This document shows positions 23,762 to 33,292 of a stretch of DNA of 47,777 bases, in pieces (position 1 is the first letter of the stretch; every line of letters begins with the position of its first letter). A program made the translations under genes and the position numbers. The stretch lies in the NCBI GenBank assembly GCA_903930345.1, contig CAIYYI010000006.1, forward strand, positions 1-47,777, given 5' to 3'. The notes under the pieces were generated by a model, which was not told the DNA's origin, ran no database searches, and was given only the letters and a program-made list of their open reading frames with translations. The stretch comes from an uncultured Verrucomicrobiota bacterium. Lineage in GTDB: Bacteria; Verrucomicrobiota; Verrucomicrobiia; Limisphaerales; CAIYYI01.

Positions 23762-25849
23762 ATGGCTGCCTCCTCCCCCAAAAAACTCCGTGAAGGGTGG
23801 TTGATCGGCGTGTTCGTGTTGCTCGTGCTGCTGATCTGCCTGGCCGCCGCGCAACTTTGGACCCTCGAGAAACAGATCCAGCGGGACGCGGTGGAACAGC
23901 AACTGTTGGCGGTGGCTGACCTGAAGATCCGCCAGTTGGTGGCCTGGCGGCAGGAGCGGTTGGCGGATGCCAGGCTGTTCCAAAGCCAGCACCGTTTCAA
24001 CCAGTTGCTGAACAGGCTGGCGCAGGCGGCGGGCGACCCCGCCCTGGGCCAGGAATTTGATGCCTGGGCACAGGCGCTGGTGCGCCACCAGGATTACAGC
24101 GCGGTCATCCTGTGCGGACCCGACCTGGAGCAATGCCGTGTCTGGCCGCCCAACACCCCAGCCAAGCCGGTGACCACCCACCCGGAGCTGGCCATTGCCC
24201 TGGGCACCGGTGGGCCGCTGCTGACGGAATTCCACCCGGGCCAGAACGGGTACCTGATGCTGGATTTGCTCATTCCGATCCAGACCGGAACCAAGGTGAC
24301 CGCACTCCTGCAATTGCGGGTGGATCCTGCGGAATACCTCTTTCCGATGCTGGAGGCCTGGCCAATCCCGTCGCCCACCGCCGAAGCCCAGCTCGTCCAG
24401 CGGGAAGGCGACCAGGTGACCTATCTCACCCCGCTCAAAGGCCAGAGTGGCAGTCTGCAGCCGCTGCGGATCAGCCTGCAGCAAACCAACATTCTGGCCG
24501 TCAAGGCCGTCCTCGGCCAGCCGGGCCTGAAGGAAGGCTTGGATTACCGGGGGGAGCGGGTGGTTTCATGCGTCCGGAAGATGGCCCACAGTTCCTGGTT
24601 TCTGGTGACCAAAATGGATTTGGACGAGGCGCTGGCCCAGTTTCGCGGGCGCTCCCGCACGCTGACCGGGGTGGCCGCCGCCCTGGTGGTGTTGGTGGCG
24701 CTCGCCCTGGCCTTGTTGTGGCACCGCCGCGCCATCCTTTTCGCCCGGCAGGAGCTGGACCTGGCCCAGCGTTTCAGCACCATCCTCCACCAGGCCAACG
24801 ACGCCATCCTGCTGCTGGACGAGCAACAGCGGGTGGTGGAGGCCAACGGGCAGGCCGCCCGCATGTACGGCTGCACCGCTGAGCAACTGGCCAACCTGGA
24901 TGCCCGGCGCCTGCAGGCCCGGCCGGAGGCGGGAGACTGGGCCACGGTCCATCAGGAAGGCAGCCTCCGCCACACCGCCTGGCACCGCCGCCAGGATGGA
25001 ACGACCTTTCCCGTGGAAGCCAGCGCCAGCGTCGTCGTGGTGGCCGGCATTCGCTATACCCAGTGCATCATCCGCGATGTGACCGAACGCCACCGCATGG
25101 ACGAGGAGTTGCGCCGCCGCAACAAGGAAATCTCCCAGATCGTCTATGTGGCCTCCCACGATCTCCGCTCACCGTTGGTCAACGTGCAGGGCTTCAGCCG
25201 TGAAATAGCCAGTTCGCTCCACGAGCTGGAACAGATCCTCGCCCGGGCCGTGCTGCCTGCCCCCACCCGGGAGCGTCTTCGCATCCTGCTCCGGCAGGAC
25301 ATTGGCGAGTACATGGGATTCATCCAGGCCAGCACCCGCCAAATGGACCGCCTGCTGGCGGGCCTGCTCCAGGTTTCGCGCCTTGGGCGGGTGGAAATCA
25401 AACCCATCCGCCTGGACATGAACCGCGTGGTCGCGGAGAGCCTCCACGCGCTGGATTTCCAACTGCAATCCTGTTCGGCGCGGGTGGAAGTCCTGCCGCT
25501 GCCGCCCTGCCAGGGTGATCTGGGGCAGGTCAGCCAGGTGTTCACCAACCTGTTTGGCAACGCCATTAAGTACCATCATCCCCAGCGCCCCTTGCGGTTG
25601 CACATCTCCGGCTCCGTCCAACAAGGCGAGGCCATTTACTGCGTCGCAGACAACGGCATTGGCATTGCCGCCAACAACCAGGAGAAGATCTTTGAACTCT
25701 TCCACCGCCTGGATCCACAGGGCAGCGAAGGGGATGGTCTGGGGCTGACGATTGTCCGCACCATCCTGGATCGGTTGAACGGGCGTGTGTGGGTGGAATC
25801 CCGGCCGGAGGATGGCTGCCGGTTTTATGTGGCGTTGCCGTCCGTTTAG
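23762..25849 (+). CDS. Membrane-bound PAS sensor histidine kinase
   Basis: 695 residues. TM1 (LIGVFVLLVLLICLAAAQLW) and TM2 at about 300-325 (LTGVAAALVVLVALALALLW) flank a periplasmic sensor of about 260 residues, CACHE-like in layout. A PAS domain (FSTILHQANDAILLLDEQQRVVEANGQAARMYG) follows. The HisKA box is ASHDLRSPLVNVQGF with H466, and the ATPase domain has NLFGNAIKYHH, DNGIGIAANNQEKIFELF and GDGLGLTIVR. The ATG at 23762 overlaps a preceding TAA. It heads a cluster with two response-regulator genes and probably phosphorylates the downstream regulators. The signal is unknown. Confidence 0.9.
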   Translation: MAASSPKKLREGWLIGVFVLLVLLICLAAAQLWTLEKQIQRDAVEQQLLAVADLKIRQLVAWRQERLADARLFQSQHRFNQLLNRLAQAAGDPALGQEFDAWAQALVRHQDYSAVILCGPDLEQCRVWPPNTPAKPVTTHPELAIALGTGGPLLTEFHPGQNGYLMLDLLIPIQTGTKVTALLQLRVDPAEYLFPMLEAWPIPSPTAEAQLVQREGDQVTYLTPLKGQSGSLQPLRISLQQTNILAVKAVLGQPGLKEGLDYRGERVVSCVRKMAHSSWFLVTKMDLDEALAQFRGRSRTLTGVAAALVVLVALALALLWHRRAILFARQELDLAQRFSTILHQANDAILLLDEQQRVVEANGQAARMYGCTAEQLANLDARRLQARPEAGDWATVHQEGSLRHTAWHRRQDGTTFPVEASASVVVVAGIRYTQCIIRDVTERHRMDEELRRRNKEISQIVYVASHDLRSPLVNVQGFSREIASSLHELEQILARAVLPAPTRERLRILLRQDIGEYMGFIQASTRQMDRLLAGLLQVSRLGRVEIKPIRLDMNRVVAESLHALDFQLQSCSARVEVLPLPPCQGDLGQVSQVFTNLFGNAIKYHHPQRPLRLHISGSVQQGEAIYCVADNGIGIAANNQEKIFELFHRLDPQGSEGDGLGLTIVRTILDRLNGRVWVESRPEDGCRFYVALPSV

Positions 25850-25992
25850 CTTAAAATGATCGTGCATTTACCATCCTGAACACCATGAATACGAACGAAG
25901 ATGCGGTCACCGGGGCCGAAACGAATGAAGACCGGGCGGGGGTTGTCCCCGGGCCAGCCCCGAGCGGAGCCCGTTGAATCCCCGACCGGGTA

Positions 25993-27033
25993 ATGCCTAT
26001 GGGACGCCAGCCAATCCAATCGCACCCCGCCGAGCCCCGCACGATCTTCATCCTGGAGGATGACGCCGGGCTGAACCATCTGCTGCAAAAGAAGTTGCGC
26101 CAGGCGGGTGAGCTGGTGGAGGGTTGCCTGCTGGGGCACGAGGCGCTGGAGAGGATCAAGCGTCTCCCTCATTGTCTGCTCCTGCTCGATTTTTCCCTGC
26201 CCGACATGACCGGCCCGCAATTCATCCAGGAACTGCTGGCCCAGGGCCGGTCCGTCCCCTTTGTCGTCATCACCGGCCAGGGCAGCGAGGAGGTGGCCGT
26301 GGAGATGATGCGACTCGGGGCGTGCGACTACCTGGTGAAGGACAGCCATTTTCTGGACCTGGTCACCCACGTTGTGCGCCGCGTCAATCGGCAGTTGGAC
26401 CAGCAACGCCAATTGGCCGCCACCCAGAACGCGCTGCGGCAAAGCGACGAGCGTTTCCGGCTGGTCCTGCAACGGAGCCCGGTGATGATCGCGCACCAGG
26501 ACCAGAACCTCCGCTACACCTGGGTGTACAATCCCCTGCCAGACTTTGCCCCGGTGGCGCTGCTGGGCTGCACCGATCTGGAGGTGTGTGGCGAGGTCAG
26601 CGGCGGCCCGCTGCACGCCCTGAAACAACGGCTGCTGACCAGTGGCCAGGTCGTGCGCGAAGAGATCACCCTTCAGTTTCTGAACCGGGAAGTGAGCCTG
26701 GATCTCACCCTGGAACCCGTGCGCGACCCGCAACAAAACGTCATCGGAATCAACAGCGTGGCGGTGGACATCACCGAGCGCAGGCGGCAGGCGAATGAAC
26801 GGGAGCAGCTCCTCACCCAGCTCAAGGAGACCCTGGCCAACGTGAAGCTTCTCAACGGCCTCCTCCCCATCTGTTCCGCGTGCAGGAAAATCCGCGATGA
26901 TCAGGGGTATTGGAACAAGGTGGATTACTACCTGAAAAAATGCTCGAACCTCCGCCCGAGCCACGGGCTCTGCCCGGATTGCAGCCGACGCCACCTCGCG
27001 CAAGCACCCACGCCACCCGCCAGCAAGGGATAA
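25993..27033 (+). CDS. REC-PAS response regulator with C-terminal Cys-rich domain
   Basis: 346 residues. The receiver domain (about 15-140) has EDD acid residues and the phospho-acceptor D66 in LLLLDFSLPD. The PAS domain (about 155-270) ends AVDITERRRQ, followed by a short coiled segment. The tail LLPICSACRKIRDDQGYWNKV has C294 and C297, then C317, H324, C327 and C330 (CPDC), a likely zinc-binding knot. It has no DNA-binding helix-turn-helix and no kinase domain, so the output is unclear. The tail motif recurs at the ends of other PAS/REC proteins. The hybrid kinase follows three bases after the stop. Confidence 0.85.
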   Translation: MPMGRQPIQSHPAEPRTIFILEDDAGLNHLLQKKLRQAGELVEGCLLGHEALERIKRLPHCLLLLDFSLPDMTGPQFIQELLAQGRSVPFVVITGQGSEEVAVEMMRLGACDYLVKDSHFLDLVTHVVRRVNRQLDQQRQLAATQNALRQSDERFRLVLQRSPVMIAHQDQNLRYTWVYNPLPDFAPVALLGCTDLEVCGEVSGGPLHALKQRLLTSGQVVREEITLQFLNREVSLDLTLEPVRDPQQNVIGINSVAVDITERRRQANEREQLLTQLKETLANVKLLNGLLPICSACRKIRDDQGYWNKVDYYLKKCSNLRPSHGLCPDCSRRHLAQAPTPPASKG

Positions 27034-27036
27034 GCC

Positions 27037-29037
27037 ATGGCCCAGCTACTTGTTGTTGACGATGAGAAAAGCATCCGCCTCACGCTGGCCGAGTTCCTGC
27101 GCGTGGATGGCCACACGGTGCGGGTGGCGGCCACGGCGGCGGCGGCGCTGCAACTGCTGGCCGAGGAGCCGGCCGATGTGATCATCTCGGACATCGTCCT
27201 GCCCCAGACCACCGGCGTGGAGCTGTTGCGCCGCCTCCGCGAGGTGGTGCCCCGCGCCCAGGTGCTGATGATGACGGGGGAGCCCACGGTTGACACCGCC
27301 GCCGCCTGCCTGCGGGCCGGGGCTTTTGATTACCTCATCAAACCGCTGACGAAGGGCCCCCTGCTCCAGGTGGTGCGCCAGGCTGTGAGACTCAAGGCGA
27401 TGGATGACGAGCGCATGCGCCTGGTGGAGAGCAACCGCCAATACCAGCAGGATCTGGAGAAGCAGGTGGAGTGCCGCACGACCGAGCTGCGCCAGAGCGA
27501 GCAGCGCGTGCGTGAGCAGTATGAGGAGCTGGAGCTGCTGTACAAATACGCCCCCGTGGGGCTCTTTGCCGTGGACCGCGACCTGCGCTATGTGCGCATC
27601 AACGAGCGGCTGGCCGAGATCAACGGGTTTCCGGTCTCCTACCATCTGGGTCGCACGGTGCGGCAGGTGCTTCCCGGCCTGGCGGAGCGGCTCCTGGCAA
27701 TCTGGGTGCCGGTTTTGGAGCGGGGGGAGGCCGTCTTCAATTGCGAAGTTTCCGGCGAAACCCCCACCCTGCCGGGGCAGCGGCGCCATTGGCTCAGCAA
27801 CTTCCTGCCGTGGCGCTCCCTTTCCGGGGAGATCATCGGCCTGGTGGGCAGCGTCCTGGAGGTCACCGAACAAAAGCGGATGGAAAGCCAGTTCCTGCGC
27901 GCCCAGCGCTTGGAGAGCGTGGGCCGACTCGCCAGCGGCATCGCGCATGACCTCAACAACATCCTCTCCCCCATCATGATGGCCACCTCCATGCTCCGCG
28001 ACGAGGCGCGCAACCAGGAGGATCTGGCCATGCTTGACACCATTGACACCAACGCCCGCCGGGGCGCGGAGATCGTCAAACAAGTCCTCACCTTTGCCCG
28101 GGGTTCGGAGGGGCCGAAAATTCCGGTGGCGCTGGGCAGGCTGGTGCGCGAACTCGGCAAGGTCATCCGCGAAACCTTCCCGAAGGCGATCCATTTTGAG
28201 ACTGAAATCCAGGCCCATGCCTGGTCGGTGCTCGGGGATAACACCCACCTTTACCAGTTGCTGCTCAATCTCTGCGTCAATGCGGCCGACGCCATGCCGA
28301 CCGGCGGCCGCCTCAAAGTCACCCTTGAAAACATCACCGTGGACGAACCGTTTGTCCGGCTGAATCCCGGCGCCCAGGCGGGTCCGCACGTCTGCCTCAC
28401 CGTCGCCGACACCGGCACCGGCATTCCGCCGGAACTCCTGGACAAGATATTTGATCCCTTCTTCACCACCAAATCCGCGGAGAAGGGGACTGGCCTGGGG
28501 CTGGCCACCGTCATTGGCATTGTCAAGGGTCATGGCGGCTTCATCCAGGTCGGCAGCCGCCTGGACCAGGGCACCCAATTCCGGATCTACCTGCCGGCCC
28601 TGCCGGAGAAGAACGAGGCGGCCGCCGGGGAGATGGTCTCGTCCGTCAAGCCCCCGCCGGGCGGGCAGAAAGTGGTGCTGGTGGTTGATGACGAGGAATG
28701 CGTGCGCGACATCACCCGCCGAACCCTGGAGAAACACGGGTACACGGTGCTGCTGGCAGCCGATGGCATCCAGGCCATCACCCTGCTGCGGGAACGCGTC
28801 CAGGAGATCAAAATGGTGATCACCGACATGAGCATGCCGCTGATGGATGGCGAGGCCGTCATCCGCGCCATCCGCCAGATGGATGCGGATCTGCCCGTGG
28901 TGGCCATGAGCGGCCTGGCCCCGCAGATTTTCGCCCTGCAACTGGAAGGGTTGCACATCCAGCACATCCTGACCAAACCGTTCTCCTCGGGTGACCTCCT
29001 CCAGGCGGTCACCACCGTCCTGCACCCCCAGCCCTGA
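27037..29037 (+). CDS. Hybrid histidine kinase, REC-PAS-HisKA-HATPase-REC
   Basis: 666 residues, soluble. The first receiver (1-125) has acceptor D52 in IISDIVLP. A coiled region and PAS domain ([31 protein letters not shown]) follow. The kinase core has H304 in [14 protein letters not shown], the N box [12 protein letters not shown] and ATP-lid motifs DTGTGIPPE and [11 protein letters not shown] second receiver with acceptor D597 (MVITDMSMP) is at the C-terminus. No transmembrane segment is present, so it probably receives phosphate from another kinase through its N-terminal receiver. The arrangement suggests a relay with the upstream membrane kinase. No DNA-binding output is seen. Confidence 0.92.
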   Translation: MAQLLVVDDEKSIRLTLAEFLRVDGHTVRVAATAAAALQLLAEEPADVIISDIVLPQTTGVELLRRLREVVPRAQVLMMTGEPTVDTAAACLRAGAFDYLIKPLTKGPLLQVVRQAVRLKAMDDERMRLVESNRQYQQDLEKQVECRTTELRQSEQRVREQYEELELLYKYAPVGLFAVDRDLRYVRINERLAEINGFPVSYHLGRTVRQVLPGLAERLLAIWVPVLERGEAVFNCEVSGETPTLPGQRRHWLSNFLPWRSLSGEIIGLVGSVLEVTEQKRMESQFLRAQRLESVGRLASGIAHDLNNILSPIMMATSMLRDEARNQEDLAMLDTIDTNARRGAEIVKQVLTFARGSEGPKIPVALGRLVRELGKVIRETFPKAIHFETEIQAHAWSVLGDNTHLYQLLLNLCVNAADAMPTGGRLKVTLENITVDEPFVRLNPGAQAGPHVCLTVADTGTGIPPELLDKIFDPFFTTKSAEKGTGLGLATVIGIVKGHGGFIQVGSRLDQGTQFRIYLPALPEKNEAAAGEMVSSVKPPPGGQKVVLVVDDEECVRDITRRTLEKHGYTVLLAADGIQAITLLRERVQEIKMVITDMSMPLMDGEAVIRAIRQMDADLPVVAMSGLAPQIFALQLEGLHIQHILTKPFSSGDLLQAVTTVLHPQP

Positions 29038-29043
29038 ACCCCC

Positions 29044-29490
29044 ATGAACTCCGCTCACTGGCACCTCCTCCTGAGCCACCTCCCGGTGGTGGGCACGCCG
29101 CTGGCCCTGTGCTTCCTGCTCGCCGGGTTGCTGCTGCGGGAAGCGCGTCTGGCGCGCGTCGCCCTGGTTTTCCTCGTTCTGCTTGCCCTGGGCACGCTCC
29201 CCATATATTTCACCGGCCGACCGGCGGTGGACTGGATCCATGCGCAGAACGGCTTCAACCGCATGCTGGTGGAAAGACATGAGGAAACCGCCCAATTCGC
29301 CCTGGGGGTGCAACTGTTGCTGGGTCTGGGGGCGGCCTTGATGCTGGGCTGCTGCCGGGGGGCCACCCTGCCGCGCTGGGCGTTGGCCGCGCTGCTGGCG
29401 GGGGGATTGCTGACGAGCGGCCTGCTCGGCTGGACAGCCAGTCTGGGTGGCCAGGTGCGCCACACCGAGACCCGCCCCGCCGCCACCTGA
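29044..29490 (+). CDS. Four-helix membrane protein with conserved-type histidines
   Basis: 148 residues with four hydrophobic segments at about 12-27, 38-54, 83-102 and 111-130. Histidines sit near membrane edges: HWHLLLSHLP at the N-terminus, RHEE before helix 3 and QVRHTE after helix 4. This layout resembles DUF2231-like and other small membrane families proposed to bind heme or metal. It starts seven bases after the hybrid kinase stop, so it belongs to the same transcript. It may be a sensor partner or target of the signalling cluster. The function is not known. Confidence 0.7.
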   Translation: MNSAHWHLLLSHLPVVGTPLALCFLLAGLLLREARLARVALVFLVLLALGTLPIYFTGRPAVDWIHAQNGFNRMLVERHEETAQFALGVQLLLGLGAALMLGCCRGATLPRWALAALLAGGLLTSGLLGWTASLGGQVRHTETRPAAT

Positions 29491-29603
29491 TTCCAATGAG
29501 TGCCCGGGGGGGATGCGATATGCCCAGGCCAAACCCGGCGCTTACGACCGGTCATCCGGCCCAACTTCAGGGTTGAAACCACCGTTGAATCACCGCATTA
29601 CTT

Positions 29604-31685
29604 ATGCCCATGAACACTCGCCTCCTCGCCGCCGCCGCCGCCCTGCTGCTGGCCACCGCCCCCGACTCACGGGGCGCCGACCAGGTGCTGTTTGATTTCA
29701 CCGGCCCGACCGACGCCGCCGCCATCAGCAAAACAGATGTCACCCTGGAGGCGATCCCCGGGCAGGGTCTGCGGGTGGAGACCCGGACCAACAGCCCCTG
29801 GCCGGGGATCACCCTGAAGGCCCCGCAGGGCGTCTGGGATCTGACGGCCAACGGCCAGGTGGTGGTGGAGCTGAGCAACCCGGGCACGAACAAGATCACG
29901 GTCAGTTGCCGGGTGGACAATCCGGGGGCGGACGGCACCAGGAATTGTGTGACCGGCAACACGGAACTGGCCCCCGGGAAAACCGGACGCATCCAGGTGA
30001 AGCTCAACCGCACCAGCCCCGGAAAACTGGATGGAAAACTCTTCGGCATGCGCGGGTATCCAGTGATGAAAGGCGGCCCCGGCAGTCTGCGGCCGGCCGA
30101 GATCAGCCAGTTGCTGGTGTTCGTCTCACGGTCCGGACAACCGGTGCGGTTTGAGGTCCGCCGCATCACCGCCCAGGGGAGTCACACGCCCCCCACCGCC
30201 AGCGTGGAGGATGCCCAGCCATTCTTCCCCTTCATCGACACGTTCGGACAGTACAAACACCGGGACTGGCCCGGCAAGACCCACTCCGTGGTGGAGCTGC
30301 AAAGCGGCCTGACCCGGGAGCGCGCGCTCATCCAGCAGGATCCCGGACCTGCCGGCTGGGACAAATATGGCGGCTGGGCGGACGGACCCAAACTACCGGC
30401 CACCGGATTTTTCCGCACCGAAAAGCACCAGGGCAAATGGTGGCTGGTCGATCCCGAGGGCCGCCTGTTCTTCTCGCACGGGGTGGATTGCGTGCGCATG
30501 CGCGATGTCACCCCGATCGAGGAACGGGAGGCCTGGTTTGACCAGTTCCCCGGCAACGATCCCGCCTTGGGCGAGTTCCTGGTGGGCGGTGCCTTCGCCC
30601 TGAAAGGCCACTACGCGGGCCGCACGGTGAAATGCTTCTCCTTTGGCGAGGCGAACCTGAAGCGCAAGTACGGCGCCGGGTGGCGCACGGATTCGGCCGC
30701 CTTCGTGCATGACCGCCTGCGGCACTGGGGCCTCAACACCATCGCCAATTGGTCGGATGAAGCCGTGCGCCTGCTGCGGCGCACCCCCTACACGGACAGC
30801 CTGGGCACCGGGGGCGCGAAGAAGCTGGAGGGCAGCGAGGGTTACTGGGGGAAATTCCCGGACGTGTTCGACCCCGGCTTTGAGGCGGCGGTGCGCAAAA
30901 GCATGGCCGGACGCAAGGAGAAGAGCGCTAATGACCCGTGGTGCATCGGTTATTTTTCGGACAATGAAATGGCGTGGGGGGATGACCTTTCACTGGCGCT
31001 GGCCGCGCTGCTCTCGCCGCCGGAACAGGCGGCCAAGCAGGCTTTCCTGGCCGTGTTGAGGGAGCGCCACGGCACCATTGAGAAACTGAATGCAGCCTGG
31101 GGGACCCGGCACGCCGATTGGGAGGCGTTGGCCCAACACCGGCAGGCCCCGGACAAGGCCAGAGCCCGCGGCGATCTCGCCGATTTTTACACCCGCACCG
31201 CCGAGCGCTATTTCCAAACCGTGCGCAACATCATCAGGGAGAGCGCCCCCAAGCAACTTTACCTTGGCTGCCGGTTCGCGTGGGTCAACGACCGCGCGGC
31301 GGCGGCCAAATACTGCGATGTGGTCAGCTACAATCTCTACCGGCGAAGCGTGGCGGACTTTGAGTTCAACGGCGGCCGGGATGTGCCGCTGATCATTGGC
31401 GAGTTTCACTTTGGGGCGCTGGACCGCGGCATGTTCCATACCGGGCTGGTCCCGGTCTCCAACCAGCGGGAGCGCGCCGAGACCTACCGGGATTATGTGC
31501 TGGGCGCGGCGCGGCACCCGCAATTTGTGGGGTGCCACTGGTTCCAGTTCCGGGATGAGCCGGTGACGGGCCGGGTGTACGACGAGGAGAATTACCAGAT
31601 CGGCTTCCTGGATGTGTGCGACACCCCGTATCCGGAGCTGGTGGAGGCGAGCCGGGCGGCGGCCCGGAAGCTGTACCAGCCCTGA
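29604..31685 (+). CDS. Secreted GH50/beta-agarase-like hydrolase
   Basis: 693 residues, signal peptide ending ATAPDSRGAD. An N-terminal carbohydrate-binding-like sandwich (about 25-195) precedes a TIM barrel. GH50-like features are WWLVDPEGRLFFSHGVDC, the acid/base motif SDNEMAWG with E455 and the nucleophile motif GEFHFGALDRGMFH with E600. YRDYVLGAARHPQFVGCHWFQFRDEPVTGR also fits. Proteins of this shape are usually labelled agarase, but in a pectin and rhamnose context the substrate may be another beta-linked galactan. A second ATG at 29610 is equally possible as start. No ribosome site decides between them. Confidence 0.8.
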   Translation: MPMNTRLLAAAAALLLATAPDSRGADQVLFDFTGPTDAAAISKTDVTLEAIPGQGLRVETRTNSPWPGITLKAPQGVWDLTANGQVVVELSNPGTNKITVSCRVDNPGADGTRNCVTGNTELAPGKTGRIQVKLNRTSPGKLDGKLFGMRGYPVMKGGPGSLRPAEISQLLVFVSRSGQPVRFEVRRITAQGSHTPPTASVEDAQPFFPFIDTFGQYKHRDWPGKTHSVVELQSGLTRERALIQQDPGPAGWDKYGGWADGPKLPATGFFRTEKHQGKWWLVDPEGRLFFSHGVDCVRMRDVTPIEEREAWFDQFPGNDPALGEFLVGGAFALKGHYAGRTVKCFSFGEANLKRKYGAGWRTDSAAFVHDRLRHWGLNTIANWSDEAVRLLRRTPYTDSLGTGGAKKLEGSEGYWGKFPDVFDPGFEAAVRKSMAGRKEKSANDPWCIGYFSDNEMAWGDDLSLALAALLSPPEQAAKQAFLAVLRERHGTIEKLNAAWGTRHADWEALAQHRQAPDKARARGDLADFYTRTAERYFQTVRNIIRESAPKQLYLGCRFAWVNDRAAAAKYCDVVSYNLYRRSVADFEFNGGRDVPLIIGEFHFGALDRGMFHTGLVPVSNQRERAETYRDYVLGAARHPQFVGCHWFQFRDEPVTGRVYDEENYQIGFLDVCDTPYPELVEASRAAARKLYQP

Positions 31686-31703
31686 TTCCAATGAGCGGCA
31701 CCC

Positions 31704-33212
31704 TCACTGATTGGCGGGTGAGGGCTTGGGGAGGGGGACACCGTGGTGTTTCTCCACCACCAGGTCGCCCCGGGGCAGACGCCGATCAGGCGCGGTTTCC
31801 ATCCCGCCGCGCAGCACGATGCGCACGGTGTCCAGCAGGATGAACAGATCCAGAAACACGCTCATGTGCTTCATGTAATAGAGGTCGTACTCCAGCTTGC
31901 GGCGCGCATCCTCGGTGGAGGCGCCGTACGGGTAGCTCACCTGCGCCCAGCCGGTGATGCCGGGCTGCACCATCAGACGTTCCTGGAAAAACGGGATTTC
32001 CCGGGTCAGGCCCGCGATGAACTCCGGCCGTTCCGGCCGCGGGCCCACGAAGGACATATCCCCGCGCAGGACGTTCAGGAGCTGCGGGATTTCATCCACG
32101 CGGTACTTGCGCAAGAGACCGCCCACCGCCGTCACCCGGGAATCATTGCTCCGCGCCCAGACCGCGCCGTTTTTCTCGGCATCCAACCGCATGGTGCGCA
32201 GCTTGATCACCCGGAACTGGCGGCCGAAGCGGCCCGCGCGCACCTGGTGGTAAAAGACCGGTCCCGAACCGGTGAGTCTGATGGCCGCCATGGCCAGCAG
32301 CAGCAACGGGGCGGAAACCAACAGGCCGAGGAGCGACACCCCGATGTCAAAACCGCGTTTGATCTTTTTGATGTAGAGCATGTGCGGGGAGGCGCTGGCG
32401 CTCATGAGCCACTCGTAGGTCATCAGCTCCAGGGGCACGCATTGCAACACCTCCTCGCAGAGTTCAATCAGGGGCACCACGGTCACCCCGGCGTAGCGCA
32501 GTTCGCAGAAATGCTTGTACAGGGTGGGGGAACTGAAGCTTTTGTTGGTGCAAAGGATGCGGTCCAGCCCGTGTTGCTGGACGATCTCGCGCAACTGGCT
32601 GGCCGGCCCGAGGATGTGGTGGCCGGGCTGGGGCTGGTATTCATCCAGATGAAGAATGCCGACCAGTTCCAACTGGCTGCCCCAGAAGTTTTCAAACAGG
32701 CGGGCCTCCACCTCGTCGGAGAGGGAGGTGATCACCAGGGCCACCCGTTCGCGGTAGTTGGCCAGCTCCCGCAGAATGAACCCGTGATGGGCCAGGATTC
32801 CCAAATACGCCAGAAGCGAGCCGTACGCCATGATGCCGCGGCCGACGCGGCTGGAGAAATTGACGTAACCCACCACCAGCATGCCCACCATGGCGAGCAG
32901 CAAAGCCAGCAGCAGGAGCAGGGAGCGACGAAAGAGGTTCTGCTTGAAAATCTGCGGCGAGTAAAACCCGAAAATGTAACAGACCGAGGCAAACAACAAC
33001 GCCCCCACCAGGATGGAGGGATACAATTGCGAGGGCACCGTCAGCAATTGGCTCGCCTCGCTGTAAAAACGCAGCTGGATGCCGACCAGGAACGCCAACG
33101 TAAAGGCCACTGCATCGATCAAAAAATGGACCGACACATGATTCCAATGGCCTTTGAGTGATTTGGCGTTATACATGCGCACCCGGTTGACACCCGCTGC
33201 CCGCGTCAACAT
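31704..33212 (-). CDS. Polyprenyl-phosphate sugar-1-phosphate transferase (exopolysaccharide initiation)
   Basis: Inner-membrane enzyme of 502 residues that loads the first sugar phosphate onto undecaprenyl phosphate. Four N-terminal transmembrane helices (about 28-145) and a CoA-binding-like Rossmann domain (about 155-285) precede the catalytic domain. That domain begins KRGFDIGVSLLGLLVSAPLLLL, with the conserved KLRTMRLDAE, LRKYRVDEIPQLLNVLRGDMSFVGPRPERPEF and QPGITGWAQVSYPYG. The layout is that of WcaJ/EpsE-type proteins. No other polysaccharide genes are adjacent; it lies 80 bases downstream of korB. A start at 33176 (MYNAKSLKG) is possible. Sugar specificity is not readable. Confidence 0.93.
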   Translation of the reverse strand: MLTRAAGVNRVRMYNAKSLKGHWNHVSVHFLIDAVAFTLAFLVGIQLRFYSEASQLLTVPSQLYPSILVGALLFASVCYIFGFYSPQIFKQNLFRRSLLLLLALLLAMVGMLVVGYVNFSSRVGRGIMAYGSLLAYLGILAHHGFILRELANYRERVALVITSLSDEVEARLFENFWGSQLELVGILHLDEYQPQPGHHILGPASQLREIVQQHGLDRILCTNKSFSSPTLYKHFCELRYAGVTVVPLIELCEEVLQCVPLELMTYEWLMSASASPHMLYIKKIKRGFDIGVSLLGLLVSAPLLLLAMAAIRLTGSGPVFYHQVRAGRFGRQFRVIKLRTMRLDAEKNGAVWARSNDSRVTAVGGLLRKYRVDEIPQLLNVLRGDMSFVGPRPERPEFIAGLTREIPFFQERLMVQPGITGWAQVSYPYGASTEDARRKLEYDLYYMKHMSVFLDLFILLDTVRIVLRGGMETAPDRRLPRGDLVVEKHHGVPLPKPSPANQ

Positions 33213-33292
33213 CCGTTATGACAACACCCTACTCCGCCAGCGCCGGGCAAGACAAGCTTAACCTGCGGGGTGCGATGGCGCTCTGACGCGCA

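Noticed and set aside
23583..23762. 60-codon proline-rich frame ending on the histidine kinase start (TAATG)
   Set aside because: No ribosome site and proline-rich composition; overlap with the kinase start is probably chance.
25885..25977. 30-codon frame MNTNEDAVTGAETNEDRAG... between kinase and regulator genes
   Set aside because: No ribosome site and low complexity; likely intergenic.
27046..29532. Minus-strand frame of 828 codons over the hybrid kinase
   Set aside because: Shadow frame rich in Gln/His/Gly; the plus strand encodes intact REC and kinase motifs.
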